DNA from: Acidobacteriaceae bacterium
GTDB lineage: Bacteria; Acidobacteriota; Terriglobia; Terriglobales; Acidobacteriaceae
Assembly (NCBI GenBank): GCA_025350325.1
Contig: JANXYB010000154.1
Coordinates: 1-47,644, forward strand
Direction: 5' to 3'
DNA length: 47,644 nucleotides
Below the pieces are notes generated by a model. The model was not told the DNA's origin, did not search any database, and was given only the letters and a program-made list of their open reading frames with translations. The position numbers were made by a program, and so were the translations under genes. Of this stretch, positions 7,016-15,253 are shown piece by piece (positions within the stretch are counted from its first letter, which is position 1; the number at the start of each line of letters is the position of its first letter).

Positions 7016-9853
7016 TTACTTTGCGGCCTCTGCAACCTGACGCTGCGCTCTGCTCATGGCGTCGAGGCGGCGCTGGCGTTGCGCACTGGCATCGGCGGGG
7101 TGCGGATTGTCGCGGTTCATGCGCTTGGCAAAGTCCTCCATGCGCTGCGGAAATTCTTGCGCCGACTTTTCGACGGCAGCCTGCGCCTCAGGAAGAATCT
7201 GGTGAAAGCGTTCCAGCTCTTGCTGTGCGCGTTCGGGATGGTACCCGAGCCGATCGCCTGTCTGCATCGCATCGACTAGGATGTCGGGCGGCGCGGATGC
7301 CGGCATGGTCTGATTCATCGCATCGTAGGCACCGCGGAGGCGTGTCATTGCTCCGTTAAAGCCATCGAGCTGATCGCGACGGGCAGTGAGGCTTGGGTCG
7401 CGGTGAACCTCGATTATGACTTTATTTGCGACGCTTTGGTTAGCCACAGGAATGATAGTGGTGAGCGTGTTGCCTTCAAAGCTCCAGCCTTGTTTGCTGT
7501 TGACCGATGCAGGCTTTACCGCGACGCCATTCACCGCAACAGACGTGGGCGGCCAATCGGCCGGAAGGCGCAGATGATAGCCGCGCGACTTGAGCATGCC
7601 AGGATAACTGCCCTCAGCGGGACCGATTTCAACGCGCAGCATATTTCCTTTTTGCGTGGCCTTAATGGGTGTGCGCACAAAGATGCCGTGTTGGTATTCG
7701 ACAGCGGCGCTCGAATCTTCATAGAGCGTGTAGGTAGTGCTGGAGTCAGGCGCGAGTGGCCATACATTAACGATCAGCGGGTTAACGGGCTTCTCGCCGG
7801 TGTAGTGCATGGGCGGTTGCATGGGCACGATGGCTCCAGCCTTGAGGTAGACCGGAATCTGATCAATGGAGAAACTGCGCTCGATGCTGGCGGGGCCGGT
7901 GAAGTGTTTCCCGGTGGGCCATTCGATCCACTCCCCTTTGGGGAGCCAGACTTTTTGGGCGGTAAGCAACGTTACCTTGTCAGCGGGAACAACGACGGGC
8001 GCGACGAGCATCTGATCGCCGAAAAGATATTCACCCTTGCTCTCGTAGGATTCGTCGGCGTGGGGCCAATCGTAATAGAGCGGGCGCAGGAACGCGACCC
8101 CGGTATCGTAGGTGCGTCGGGCCTCGGTGTATAGGTACGGCTCAAGCGCGTAGCGCAGTTGAAAGGTCGATCGCAAGATGGCGGAATAAGGCTCGGGGTA
8201 GGCCCAGACGCGGCGTTCAGAATCTGGATTTTTTGTGGTATGGGTGCGCAAGATGGGGCTGAACGCACCGAACTCTACCCAACGCGTGAAAAGTTCAGGA
8301 TCGACGGCGCCGGGCTGATGGCCGCCGATATCGTGGCTCCAATAGGCGTAGCCGACGTTGGCTGCGGTGGCGGTAAACCACGGTTGAAATGCCAGTGAAT
8401 CCCACACCGAGAATGAATCCCCTGAAAAACCTATTTGGTAGCGATGATTGCCGAGGCCGCCCCAGCGGTGGAAGAGCAGCGGCCGTTTGCCTTCGCGCTG
8501 CTGATCGGTGAAGTGAACATAGTTGAGCCACCATGTAGGCGTCACGCCGGCCATTTTAGTGTTTGGCTGCTGCTGCCAATCGAGCCACCAGAAATCGATG
8601 CCTTGTTTTTCGAGCGGATGATGGAGAAGGTTCATATAGTTGGTGGCATATTTTTTGTCGGTGAGGTCGAAGGGAACAAATTTTCTCGTCGCCGGATCGA
8701 TGCCCATCGCTTTTGCCATTGCGGGATATGCCGTTTCCCACGGTTGCACTCCCGATGCAGGATGCAAGTTGAGCGTCACTTTGAGACCCTCGGAATGGAG
8801 CTTGGCGAGAAATGCGTCGGGGTCGGGAAAGAGGACCTTGTTCCATGAATAGCCGGACCAACCGAGCCCATTTTTAGATTGGTCGGTCTCACCCATGGCG
8901 CGCAATTGGCTGTTGCTCATGTGCCATCCCATATCGATTACGAAGACATCGAGGGGCACATCGTTCTCGTGAAATCCGCTGACAAGCTCATCAAGTTCCT
9001 GATCGGTGTAATCCCAATAGCGCGACCACCACGCGCCGAAAGCGAAGCGGGGCGGGAGCGGGATGCGCCCGGCGACGCGCACATAGTCGCCGAGAGCTTT
9101 GCGGTAATCGTGGCCATAGCCGAAGAAGTACAAATCCTGCCGCTCGCCGGCGGGGCGCGCCATCACCCAGGGCCAAGGACTCTTTTCACCTTGCGCGAAA
9201 TTGAAATCAGCAGAATCGAAGAGTGGCCGGGTGGAATCATCGACGACGGTCCAGCCGGCGCGCGACACCAGGCCTGGCTCGATGGGCTCTCTAGTCTTGG
9301 AACCGAATGCGCCGTCAAGAGTGCGCGTGGTGCCCTGCAAGTTTTCAGTGTCGGCCTGGCCGGGATGCCACGAGACCTGCTTGTCCTCGAGTTCGAATTC
9401 GATGCGCAGGTTGTCGGCAGTGAACTTGGCATCTTTGTCCGCTTTGGGTTCGTAGATTAGCTTCAATGCCCCAGTGTCGATGGTGAGGTTTTGAGGAGTC
9501 TGACTCAAGTTCTGCGTAAATTTGGGAACCGGCATCCGGCGGTTAATAAAGACAAGGGAAGCGTGATCTTCAAACTTGCCGTCGCCCGCCCACTCCATGC
9601 GGATCAAGTGGGGCGTGAGGATGGTGAAGCGAGCTTTGCCGAGCGTGACGACTGCTTTGGGATCCGCCACCGGATTGGTGTTGTCCTCGGCGCGCAGGAA
9701 TTGGCGAGGGGCAACACTATGAGCAGGCGCTGTGTTTTGCGGTGCTTCGTTACGGTGGACCATGGTTTGCTCCGTAGGCGTTTGTGCTGAGATTACGAGC
9801 GACGATCCGATTGCGAGCGTGATTGCGGCAAAGTGATGCAAGGAAATACGCAT
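7016..9853 (-). CDS. Secreted GH31 alpha-glycosidase with extra C-terminal helical domain
   Basis: A 945-residue glycosidase of family GH31 (alpha-glucosidase/alpha-xylosidase type). ATG 9853 is chosen over an upstream in-frame start because AGGGGGAAG lies just before it and a signal peptide follows (residues 1-23). An N-terminal beta domain runs to about 260. The barrel starts at FAFGAWWSRYWDYTDQEL (271-288). The nucleophile is D425 in GIDFWWLDWQQQP, the acid/base is D479 in YQIGFSGDS, and YWSHDIGGH follows (504-512). Beta domains extend to about 818. Residues about 822-945 form a charged, predicted mostly helical segment not part of the standard GH31 layout. The substrate (xyloglucan, starch or other alpha-glycoside) cannot be decided here. 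Confidence 0.9.
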   Translation of the reverse strand: MRISLHHFAAITLAIGSSLVISAQTPTEQTMVHRNEAPQNTAPAHSVAPRQFLRAEDNTNPVADPKAVVTLGKARFTILTPHLIRMEWAGDGKFEDHASLVFINRRMPVPKFTQNLSQTPQNLTIDTGALKLIYEPKADKDAKFTADNLRIEFELEDKQVSWHPGQADTENLQGTTRTLDGAFGSKTREPIEPGLVSRAGWTVVDDSTRPLFDSADFNFAQGEKSPWPWVMARPAGERQDLYFFGYGHDYRKALGDYVRVAGRIPLPPRFAFGAWWSRYWDYTDQELDELVSGFHENDVPLDVFVIDMGWHMSNSQLRAMGETDQSKNGLGWSGYSWNKVLFPDPDAFLAKLHSEGLKVTLNLHPASGVQPWETAYPAMAKAMGIDPATRKFVPFDLTDKKYATNYMNLLHHPLEKQGIDFWWLDWQQQPNTKMAGVTPTWWLNYVHFTDQQREGKRPLLFHRWGGLGNHRYQIGFSGDSFSVWDSLAFQPWFTATAANVGYAYWSHDIGGHQPGAVDPELFTRWVEFGAFSPILRTHTTKNPDSERRVWAYPEPYSAILRSTFQLRYALEPYLYTEARRTYDTGVAFLRPLYYDWPHADESYESKGEYLFGDQMLVAPVVVPADKVTLLTAQKVWLPKGEWIEWPTGKHFTGPASIERSFSIDQIPVYLKAGAIVPMQPPMHYTGEKPVNPLIVNVWPLAPDSSTTYTLYEDSSAAVEYQHGIFVRTPIKATQKGNMLRVEIGPAEGSYPGMLKSRGYHLRLPADWPPTSVAVNGVAVKPASVNSKQGWSFEGNTLTTIIPVANQSVANKVIIEVHRDPSLTARRDQLDGFNGAMTRLRGAYDAMNQTMPASAPPDILVDAMQTGDRLGYHPERAQQELERFHQILPEAQAAVEKSAQEFPQRMEDFAKRMNRDNPHPADASAQRQRRLDAMSRAQRQVAEAAK

Positions 9854-10109
9854 GGCTTCCCCCTGGTTTGAAGTCCATGGGAAGGCTACCACCGGAGGGT
9901 GGCGGACGGATGGGCGTGAATTCTCAAGAGAGAAGGCTACATGAATGGAATCGATCAGCGCTGCAGCGAATCGAGATAGCGCATTTGCAAAATCACGAAT
10001 TCTTGTCGTGTTTTATTCATCAATGCACCAGCCATGGTGATATCCACAGGTAACTCGAAGTTATGCACTTGCGTCCACAATTTGGATCGGCCTAAAGTCA
10101 CTTCAGTTG

Positions 10110-11000
10110 ATGACCCTGTAGGGAGTTGGACGGTACTTCAAGCCTGGCAGGCAGATGCAAGATTGAGATTGAACTGGCGATACATGGTCGGCTTGCCGAT
10201 AGTGAATGGTCAGATTGAGATTAGGATGCATCGAGGGTCAGGCAAGAAGCTGCGAGACTCGATTGGAATTGAAGATTCATCCGCTGGCTTGCCAGAGGAT
10301 GCAAGGTTCGAGGACAGACGGGAATTCATCATCGACCCAGCCGTAGAGCAGCTTTCGGGGCGACTCGGAAATGCAGCGACGGCACCGCCGAGCGATCAAA
10401 GTTTTGGGGCAACCCAGAAACGAGGTCAATCGGCAACGCTGAAGGTTTGAGTGCTCAGGGCAACTTGAGAGTTCAATCAATCGGCGGCTAAGGGAAAAGG
10501 TTTGGGGCGACTCAGATCTTCAACTTGGCAAAGTCGGAAGGCGCCATCCAAGGCAACTTGGAACTACGCCAGTCGACGCCGGAGGATGCGGGAGTCGAGG
10601 AAACTCGAAGCCTGGTCGTCGGCGATACCGGAGGCGCAAGAGTTGGGGCAACCCAAACCTTTGCCACCGGCACCGCCGGAAGATGCGAAATCCGAGGAAA
10701 CTCGGGGATTCATCGCCGGTAAAGCTGGAGATGTAGGGACTTGGGGCGACTCAAGACCTCATTATCGGCGGATTTAGAGAGCGGAGCAGCGGGGAGACTC
10801 GAGGCTCAAGCACTGGGACCGCTGAACGATGTGAGATTCGGGGAAACTCGATGATCCCATCGCTGGCACAGCCGAATGGACTGAAGCTTCGGGGCAACTC
10901 GAAGATTCGTCGCCAGCGCGGCCGAAGGATGCAACGACGGGGTGACCCGACGGCGCACCATCGACCAAGCAGGAAGATGCGGGAGACGAGGCAACTCATT
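10110..11000 (+). repeat. Array of ~19 tandem 48-49-nt units, 14 with GNRA tetraloop hairpins
   Basis: The loop starts fall at 10117, 10165, 10217, 10265, 10313, 10360, 10409, 10460, 10507, 10553, 10600, 10648, 10697, 10746, 10794, 10843, 10894, 10942 and 10991. Spacings are 46-52, average about 48.6. The last fourteen have a GNRA loop (GCAA seven times, GCGA three... counted by eye, plus GAAA, GAGA and GTGA) closed by a 3-7-bp complementary stem, for example CTTCGGG-GCAA-CTCGAAG at 10887-10904. The first five are degenerate; four keep the spacing with GAGA, GAGA, GGAA and GACA at the loop position. Spacers share a consensus of roughly GATTCATCGCCGGCAC then GCCGGAAGATGCAAG, often forming a second hairpin. 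The period is not a multiple of three and frames are broken, so it is not coding. Confidence 0.9.
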
Positions 11001-11060
11001 TCCTCATCAACACGCTGACGGGACGATGCATGATTCGATGAGCTACAAGGGCATCCAGAG

Positions 11061-11093
11061 AGCGCCAGAAGCCGCAAGGTTTCTGGCGTTTTC
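11061..11093 (+). terminator. Intrinsic terminator after the hairpin array, with GCAA loop
   Basis: AGCGCCAGAAGCC (11061-11073) pairs continuously with GGTTTCTGGCGTT (11078-11090) through 13 pairs, two of them G.U, around the GNRA loop GCAA (11074-11077), and runs into TTTT. The U-run exists only in the plus direction, so it should end a transcript coming from the array. It also lies 17 bases beyond the stop of the minus-strand gene at 11107, but has no U-run on that side. Confidence 0.75.
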
Positions 11094-11106
11094 AATTCCG
11101 CGGCAG

Positions 11107-11547
11107 TCAGAAAATATAAATTGCGGCGACCAGCACAATAGTCCCAACGATAACCAGCGCCGCATTCATATCTACTTTGAAGAGCTTGTCGCCTAAGCGA
11201 ACGGGCATCGGCCGCACGCCGTTCGGATCGTGCATGGTTCCGCCATACAATTTCCGCGCAAACAGGGCGATGAAAAATGACGCCATTGGCAAAGCCGTGA
11301 GAGTCGCAGCGAGATAAAAGCGTACACCAGGCACCAGCCCCGGCCACCAGATGAGCGCGATGGCGAGTGCGTTCACCAAGGTCAGTTCAAATGACTGCCA
11401 AACGACATGAAAGCGCGCATGTCCCGGCCAGATGGGATTGGTGGCATGGGTTCGACTGAGATCAATAAGTAGCGGAGTTAACCCCTGACCCGCGGCGAGC
11501 GCCGTCACCATGAACTGAGCTAAAAACGTTGCTGACAAATTTAGCAC
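11107..11547 (-). CDS. Four-helix integral membrane protein, function unknown
   Basis: A 146-residue membrane protein with about four hydrophobic segments (residues 5-28, 50-70, 77-97 and 125-146). It has a conserved-looking loop, DLSRTHATNPIWPGHARFHVVWQ (about 29-51), between the first two. The loop, with its histidines, looks like the family signature; the closest group I recall is a DUF6640-type family, not certain. The start is GTG (11547), 16 bases after the stop of the upstream MFS exporter gene on the same strand, so the two are probably co-transcribed. A role linked to that exporter is a guess from context only. Confidence 0.75.
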   Translation of the reverse strand: MLNLSATFLAQFMVTALAAGQGLTPLLIDLSRTHATNPIWPGHARFHVVWQSFELTLVNALAIALIWWPGLVPGVRFYLAATLTALPMASFFIALFARKLYGGTMHDPNGVRPMPVRLGDKLFKVDMNAALVIVGTIVLVAAIYIF

Positions 11548-11563
11548 TCTTTCAGGCAGCGTC

Positions 11564-13228
11564 TCAGTGCATGGCGGAAGCGCTGGGACCCTGGCCCGGC
11601 CGGTTTTTGCTCAGCATGAACGCCAGCGCAACCAGGAACACCGACATCCACGAGAGCTCCATATATACGTCTTGGTAGCCCTGCACCTGGGCCTGTTGGT
11701 TGAGCTGGTTATAAATCGTCGCGATGGCCATGCCACTTGCATTCGGGCCGCCCGAGGTGCCGTTGAAAAAACCGGTCAGGGCTTGCTTGTGCTGTTCAAA
11801 GGCATTCGACCCCGCCTGCATGGCGCTCTGCAGATGCTGCTGGTGCCATGTCGAGCGGCTCGTAACCTGCGCGCTAGTGATCGCAATCATGATGCTGCCG
11901 CCGATATTGCGGGCAAAGTTGACGAGCCCGGAAACCTGGTTGCTTTCCTCTTTGGGAGTGCCCACGTATGCAGCATTGGTAATCGAAATGAAGCAGAATG
12001 GCAGCGGCAACATCTGTACGACACGCAACCACGAAGCAGCGCGAAAGGTCATTCCCAACGTGGTCGCGTACGCCGCATATCTAAACGTGAGCACGAACAG
12101 CGTGAAGCCGAGCACGGCGAGCCAGCGAGCAGCCACCTTTCCCGTGGCAATGCCCGCCATGGGCATAACGATCACCAAGGCGATGCCTCCGGCGGTTAGA
12201 GCGAGGCCTGCAGTGGTGGCGTTATACCCCAATAGCTGCTGCATGAATTGCGGCTGCAAAACAGTATTTGCGTTGAGTACGCCGCCCACCAGCATCATGA
12301 GAAAACAACATATCGCGAAATTCTTAAAGCGGAACAGCTTGAGATTGATGAGAGGGTTTTTTCGCGTCCACTCCCACGCAATCAAGCCGATCATTCCGCC
12401 CACGAAGAGCACGGCGAAGAAGCAGATAAAGCCCGACGCGAACCAGTCGTTCTCTTCACCCTTGTCGAGCATGATTTGCAGGCCACCCATGGCGACCGTG
12501 AGGAAGCCGAGACCGACGTAGTCCATGTTGAATAATCGCGATCGATCGGGCTTGATCCACGGCGGATCTTCGACCAACCTTGTCACAAGGATGAAGGCGA
12601 GGACGCCGACGGGAATGTTGATGAAGAAAATCCAGCGCCACGAAAAGTTGTCGGTGATCCAGCCGCCCAACGTTGGCCCGATCGAGGGTGCGAGTACCGC
12701 TACCAGGCCATACAGCGCAAAAGCTTGTCCGCGCTTATGCGGTTCGAATGAGTCAGCCATGATGGCCTGCGCCATTGGCTGCATGCCGCCGCCGCCTGCA
12801 CCTTGTATGACGCGGAAGAGCAGTAGCAGAGGTAGCGATGGCGCTGCTCCGCAAAGGAAGCTGGCCACTGTGAACACGACGATGCAAAAGACAAAGAAAT
12901 TGCGCCGGCCCATTACACTCGATGCCCAGCCGCCCAATGGCAACACGATCGCATTTGAAACCAGGTAGCTGGTCAGCACCCACGTTCCCTCGTCAGTGCT
13001 CGCTCCCAGGCTGCCGGCGATATGAGGCAATGCCACGTTGGCAATCGATGTGTCGAGCACTTCCATAAAAGCTGCCAAGGCTACCGTCGCGGCGATCAGC
13101 CACGGATTGACGCGCGGCTTCCAGGGCGTGAGCGTTGCCGGCGAGGGATTATCCATGCTTTTGGGCGAGTTCTCAGAACTGCTTGCATTCACGCTGCCCG
13201 GAGATGCGTTGGCGTGCGACTCTGGCAA
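11564..13228 (-). CDS. DHA2-family (EmrB/QacA-type) 14-helix MFS drug exporter
   Basis: A 554-residue proton-driven multidrug exporter of the inner membrane. After a polar 40-residue N-terminus the first helix carries LDTSIANVALPHIAGSLGAS (about 59-78), the motif diagnostic of the 14-helix DHA2 group. The sequence GRRNFF between helices 2 and 3 is MFS motif A. RVIQGAGGGGMQPMAQAI and the LAPSIGPTLGGWI antiporter motif (motif C) follow. The start is TTG, preceded by GAGGAG at 8 bases, which decides it. No membrane-fusion (EmrA) gene is adjacent. A small membrane protein gene follows 16 bases downstream. Confidence 0.9.
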   Translation of the reverse strand: MPESHANASPGSVNASSSENSPKSMDNPSPATLTPWKPRVNPWLIAATVALAAFMEVLDTSIANVALPHIAGSLGASTDEGTWVLTSYLVSNAIVLPLGGWASSVMGRRNFFVFCIVVFTVASFLCGAAPSLPLLLLFRVIQGAGGGGMQPMAQAIMADSFEPHKRGQAFALYGLVAVLAPSIGPTLGGWITDNFSWRWIFFINIPVGVLAFILVTRLVEDPPWIKPDRSRLFNMDYVGLGFLTVAMGGLQIMLDKGEENDWFASGFICFFAVLFVGGMIGLIAWEWTRKNPLINLKLFRFKNFAICCFLMMLVGGVLNANTVLQPQFMQQLLGYNATTAGLALTAGGIALVIVMPMAGIATGKVAARWLAVLGFTLFVLTFRYAAYATTLGMTFRAASWLRVVQMLPLPFCFISITNAAYVGTPKEESNQVSGLVNFARNIGGSIMIAITSAQVTSRSTWHQQHLQSAMQAGSNAFEQHKQALTGFFNGTSGGPNASGMAIATIYNQLNQQAQVQGYQDVYMELSWMSVFLVALAFMLSKNRPGQGPSASAMH

Positions 13229-13362
13229 AAGAAATTCTCCTCAAGTGGCGTTGTCAATGTTTGGGAAAATGCTCGTCTAGGCTTGGTGGCGGTGGCATGG
13301 TTTGCCCGTCGACGAGTTGCAATGCGCCACGAAGATATAGATGACGCTTCGCGCCTGGGGGT

Positions 13363-14592
13363 TCATGGATTCGTGATTCGGTGTTTTGGAGCGGGCGGAA
13401 TGCGCCATCCAATCAGGGCTACCAGCAAAGCCAACGCCTGCATACCTACGATGAACAACACGCATGCCGTCCATTTGCCGATCGCCCAAAAGGCTCCTGG
13501 AAGCACACCCGCCGCCGTACCGCCCAAGTAATAGCAGGTGATGTAAAAACCCGCCGCGGTAACGCGCGCTCCCGGTGACGCGGCAACCCGCAGATGACTT
13601 TGCGACGCAGTCTGCGCGATGAATACGCCGCTCGACAGCATCGTCAATCCCAGAATGACCACCGGCAGAGATGGCGCCAGGGTGAGCAGCACGCCGGCCA
13701 TCGAGCAGCAGATCGCCCCAGCGATTCCAGCGCGTAGACCGACACGTGTGATCAGGTATCCAGCCAGCGGCGTGACCACGAGCCCGATCAGGTAAACGAA
13801 AAACAGCGAACTGAGTGCCGTAGTCGACAGGCTGAATGGCGGAGCGCTGAGGTGGAACGTAATCCACGTGAAAACGCCGACCAGTGAAAAAAGCACGTTG
13901 AATCCAACAGCAAATGTAGCCACCAGACGGCGGTTACCAAACATTGCCCGCACCTGCTCGGGGAATGTGGGGGGTCGCACCGCGGGTTGTGGTGAGAAGG
14001 GTCGCTTTCGCCCGTGGGGCAGCCATGCTGCTACGGCTGCAGCGCCCGCCATCGACGCTGCGCCCAGTACCACAAAACTTACCCGCCAGTTGTATCGGTC
14101 TGCCAACGCGCCGGCAGAGATCCGCCCCAAAAACCCGCCCAGCGCGGTGCCGCTTACGTAGAAGCTCATGATCAGCGGGACACGGTCCGGCGGCCACTCC
14201 TCGCCGATGTAGGTGACAACCACTGCGATGACGCCTGGCACCATGATTCCCTGCAAAAACCGCCAGAAGATGAGCTGCGCCAGCGTGGCCGAGGTGGCCG
14301 CAAGCAGGGTTGGGATCGACACTCCCAGCAGAGAGATGACTATGACGCGTTTGCGCGCGAGCTTCTCAGTAAGAGCGCCGAAGATTGGTGCGGATAGCGC
14401 TACGCCCAACGTGGCTGCCGAGACGGTCATGGCGGCACCGGTCTTCGACGCGTGAAACAAGTGCGTCAACATCGGCAACAAAGGTTGGGTGCAATAGAGC
14501 TCAAGAAAGGCGCATACTCCACAAAGAGTCACGGCTGCAGCCGCGTAACGGCCAGGCATGACATGGGCGCTAAAGTTGGGTCCTGAGGTCAA
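13363..14592 (-). CDS. 12-helix MFS transporter, YnfM/AraJ-like
   Basis: A 409-residue inner-membrane transporter of the DHA1-like branch. Helix 1 contains FLELYCTQPLLPMLTHLF (about 28-45), characteristic of YnfM-type proteins (Y-x-x-QP-LLP). EKLARKRVIVIS is MFS motif A, and FYVSGTALGGFLGRISAGAL is at helix 5. The substrate is unknown; relatives export arabinose, drugs or amino-acid derivatives. The longest frame starts at TTG 14592 without a good ribosome site; ATG 14559 (MPGRYAAA) is an alternative start. It lies 134 bases upstream of the EmrB-type gene on the same strand, so the two could share regulation. Confidence 0.88.
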   Translation of the reverse strand: MTSGPNFSAHVMPGRYAAAAVTLCGVCAFLELYCTQPLLPMLTHLFHASKTGAAMTVSAATLGVALSAPIFGALTEKLARKRVIVISLLGVSIPTLLAATSATLAQLIFWRFLQGIMVPGVIAVVVTYIGEEWPPDRVPLIMSFYVSGTALGGFLGRISAGALADRYNWRVSFVVLGAASMAGAAAVAAWLPHGRKRPFSPQPAVRPPTFPEQVRAMFGNRRLVATFAVGFNVLFSLVGVFTWITFHLSAPPFSLSTTALSSLFFVYLIGLVVTPLAGYLITRVGLRAGIAGAICCSMAGVLLTLAPSLPVVILGLTMLSSGVFIAQTASQSHLRVAASPGARVTAAGFYITCYYLGGTAAGVLPGAFWAIGKWTACVLFIVGMQALALLVALIGWRIPPAPKHRITNP

Positions 14593-14726
14593 GTCACAGA
14601 ATACCGGATGTGTCTGAAATACAGTTCGACGGGAGTCAAACGTGGGCGAGCAAATCTAACGCTCAGAGTGCGTGCATCTCTCGCAAAGAAATTGTGCATC
14701 TGAGAAGTAAGAATAGGGAGGTTCCC

Positions 14727-15107
14727 ATGCATTCCGTGCTCGTGCAATGTGGGTTCCTCTTATTGCAGATTGTTGCCATAGGATTTCTGGCGATGGCATT
14801 CCACGAAGCTGGCCACTGGATCGCAGCAACAGCAGTTGGCGTAAAAGTGAAAGCAATTGGGTTGTGCTGGAAGGGCGTGTATCTAGTGAGGGAGTCTGGA
14901 CCACCAGCCAAAAATCTAGTGATCTCGCTGGCCGGACCACTTATGAATGTGGCACTGATCGCAGTGATGTGGCATTGGTCACCAAAATTTGGATTGGCGA
15001 ATGTCTGTTTTGCGGTGTGCAACCTGCTGCCGATTACGGGGTCGGATGGCGATCGCGCGCTAACTTGTTGGCAGGAGATGCAGAAGCAGAATATTCCACT
15101 GCCATGA
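14727..15107 (+). CDS. Minimal site-2-protease-like (M50) membrane zinc peptidase
   Basis: A 126-residue membrane protein. HEAGH at residues 26-30 inside the first hydrophobic segment is the zinc-binding HExxH motif, and NLLPITGSDGDRA (99-111) matches the second M50 motif (N-x-x-P ... DG) with D107 as third ligand. This is about the smallest core that can hold an S2P active site; it lacks the PDZ domain and flanking helices of RseP. The start at 14727 is supported by GGGAGG 5 bases upstream; the frame's 39 upstream residues look non-coding. The substrate is unknown. The small size makes catalytic activity plausible rather than proven. Confidence 0.75.
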   Translation: MHSVLVQCGFLLLQIVAIGFLAMAFHEAGHWIAATAVGVKVKAIGLCWKGVYLVRESGPPAKNLVISLAGPLMNVALIAVMWHWSPKFGLANVCFAVCNLLPITGSDGDRALTCWQEMQKQNIPLP

Positions 15108-15253
15108 GTTTAGTAACTACCATTCAGCGTAATCTCTGGCTTCAGCCCCGTCCCGCTATCTGTAGGTGCCATTTTTCACAGGCCTTTCTCCGTGGAGCGA
15201 ATCGTTCAAATTTCAGCGCTTGTAGCCTAAAGCGTTATACCCTCTAACAAGAT

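Larger units (their letters stand above)
10110..11093 (+). ncRNA. Putative long structured RNA carrying the GNRA hairpin array
   Basis: Evidence for a plus-strand transcript: all fourteen clear stems pair as plus-strand RNA, with the second pair from the loop being G.U in seven units, G-C in three and A-U in four. On the minus strand those seven would be A.C mismatches. GNRA loops are likewise read only on plus. An intrinsic terminator in the same direction (11061-11093) follows the array. The 5' end is unknown; the 250 bases between the GH31 start and the array show no convincing promoter. No protein-coding partner is evident, the flanking genes being a divergent GH31 gene and a convergent membrane protein gene. 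I do not recognise an RNA family. Transcription itself is inferred. Confidence 0.6.

Noticed and set aside
9854..10109. Promoter for the hairpin-array transcript
   Set aside because: TTGCAA and TTGCGT with partial -10 matches exist, but spacing or match is poor; no assignment is justified.
10034..10777. Plus-strand frames of 138 and 91 codons over the hairpin array, and a 198-codon minus frame (10751-11347)
   Set aside because: They cross repeat units whose 46-52-nt spacing shifts frame each time, have no ribosome sites, and their composition is that of GC-rich shadow frames.
10110..11000. CRISPR array
   Set aside because: Units are about 48 nt but no invariant repeat alternates with unique spacers; both halves diverge together and keep base pairing, and no cas genes are near.
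13277..13867. 196-codon minus frame overlapping the YnfM-like transporter gene
   Set aside because: The other frame on the same strand encodes a full transporter with family motifs; this one is an out-of-frame shadow.
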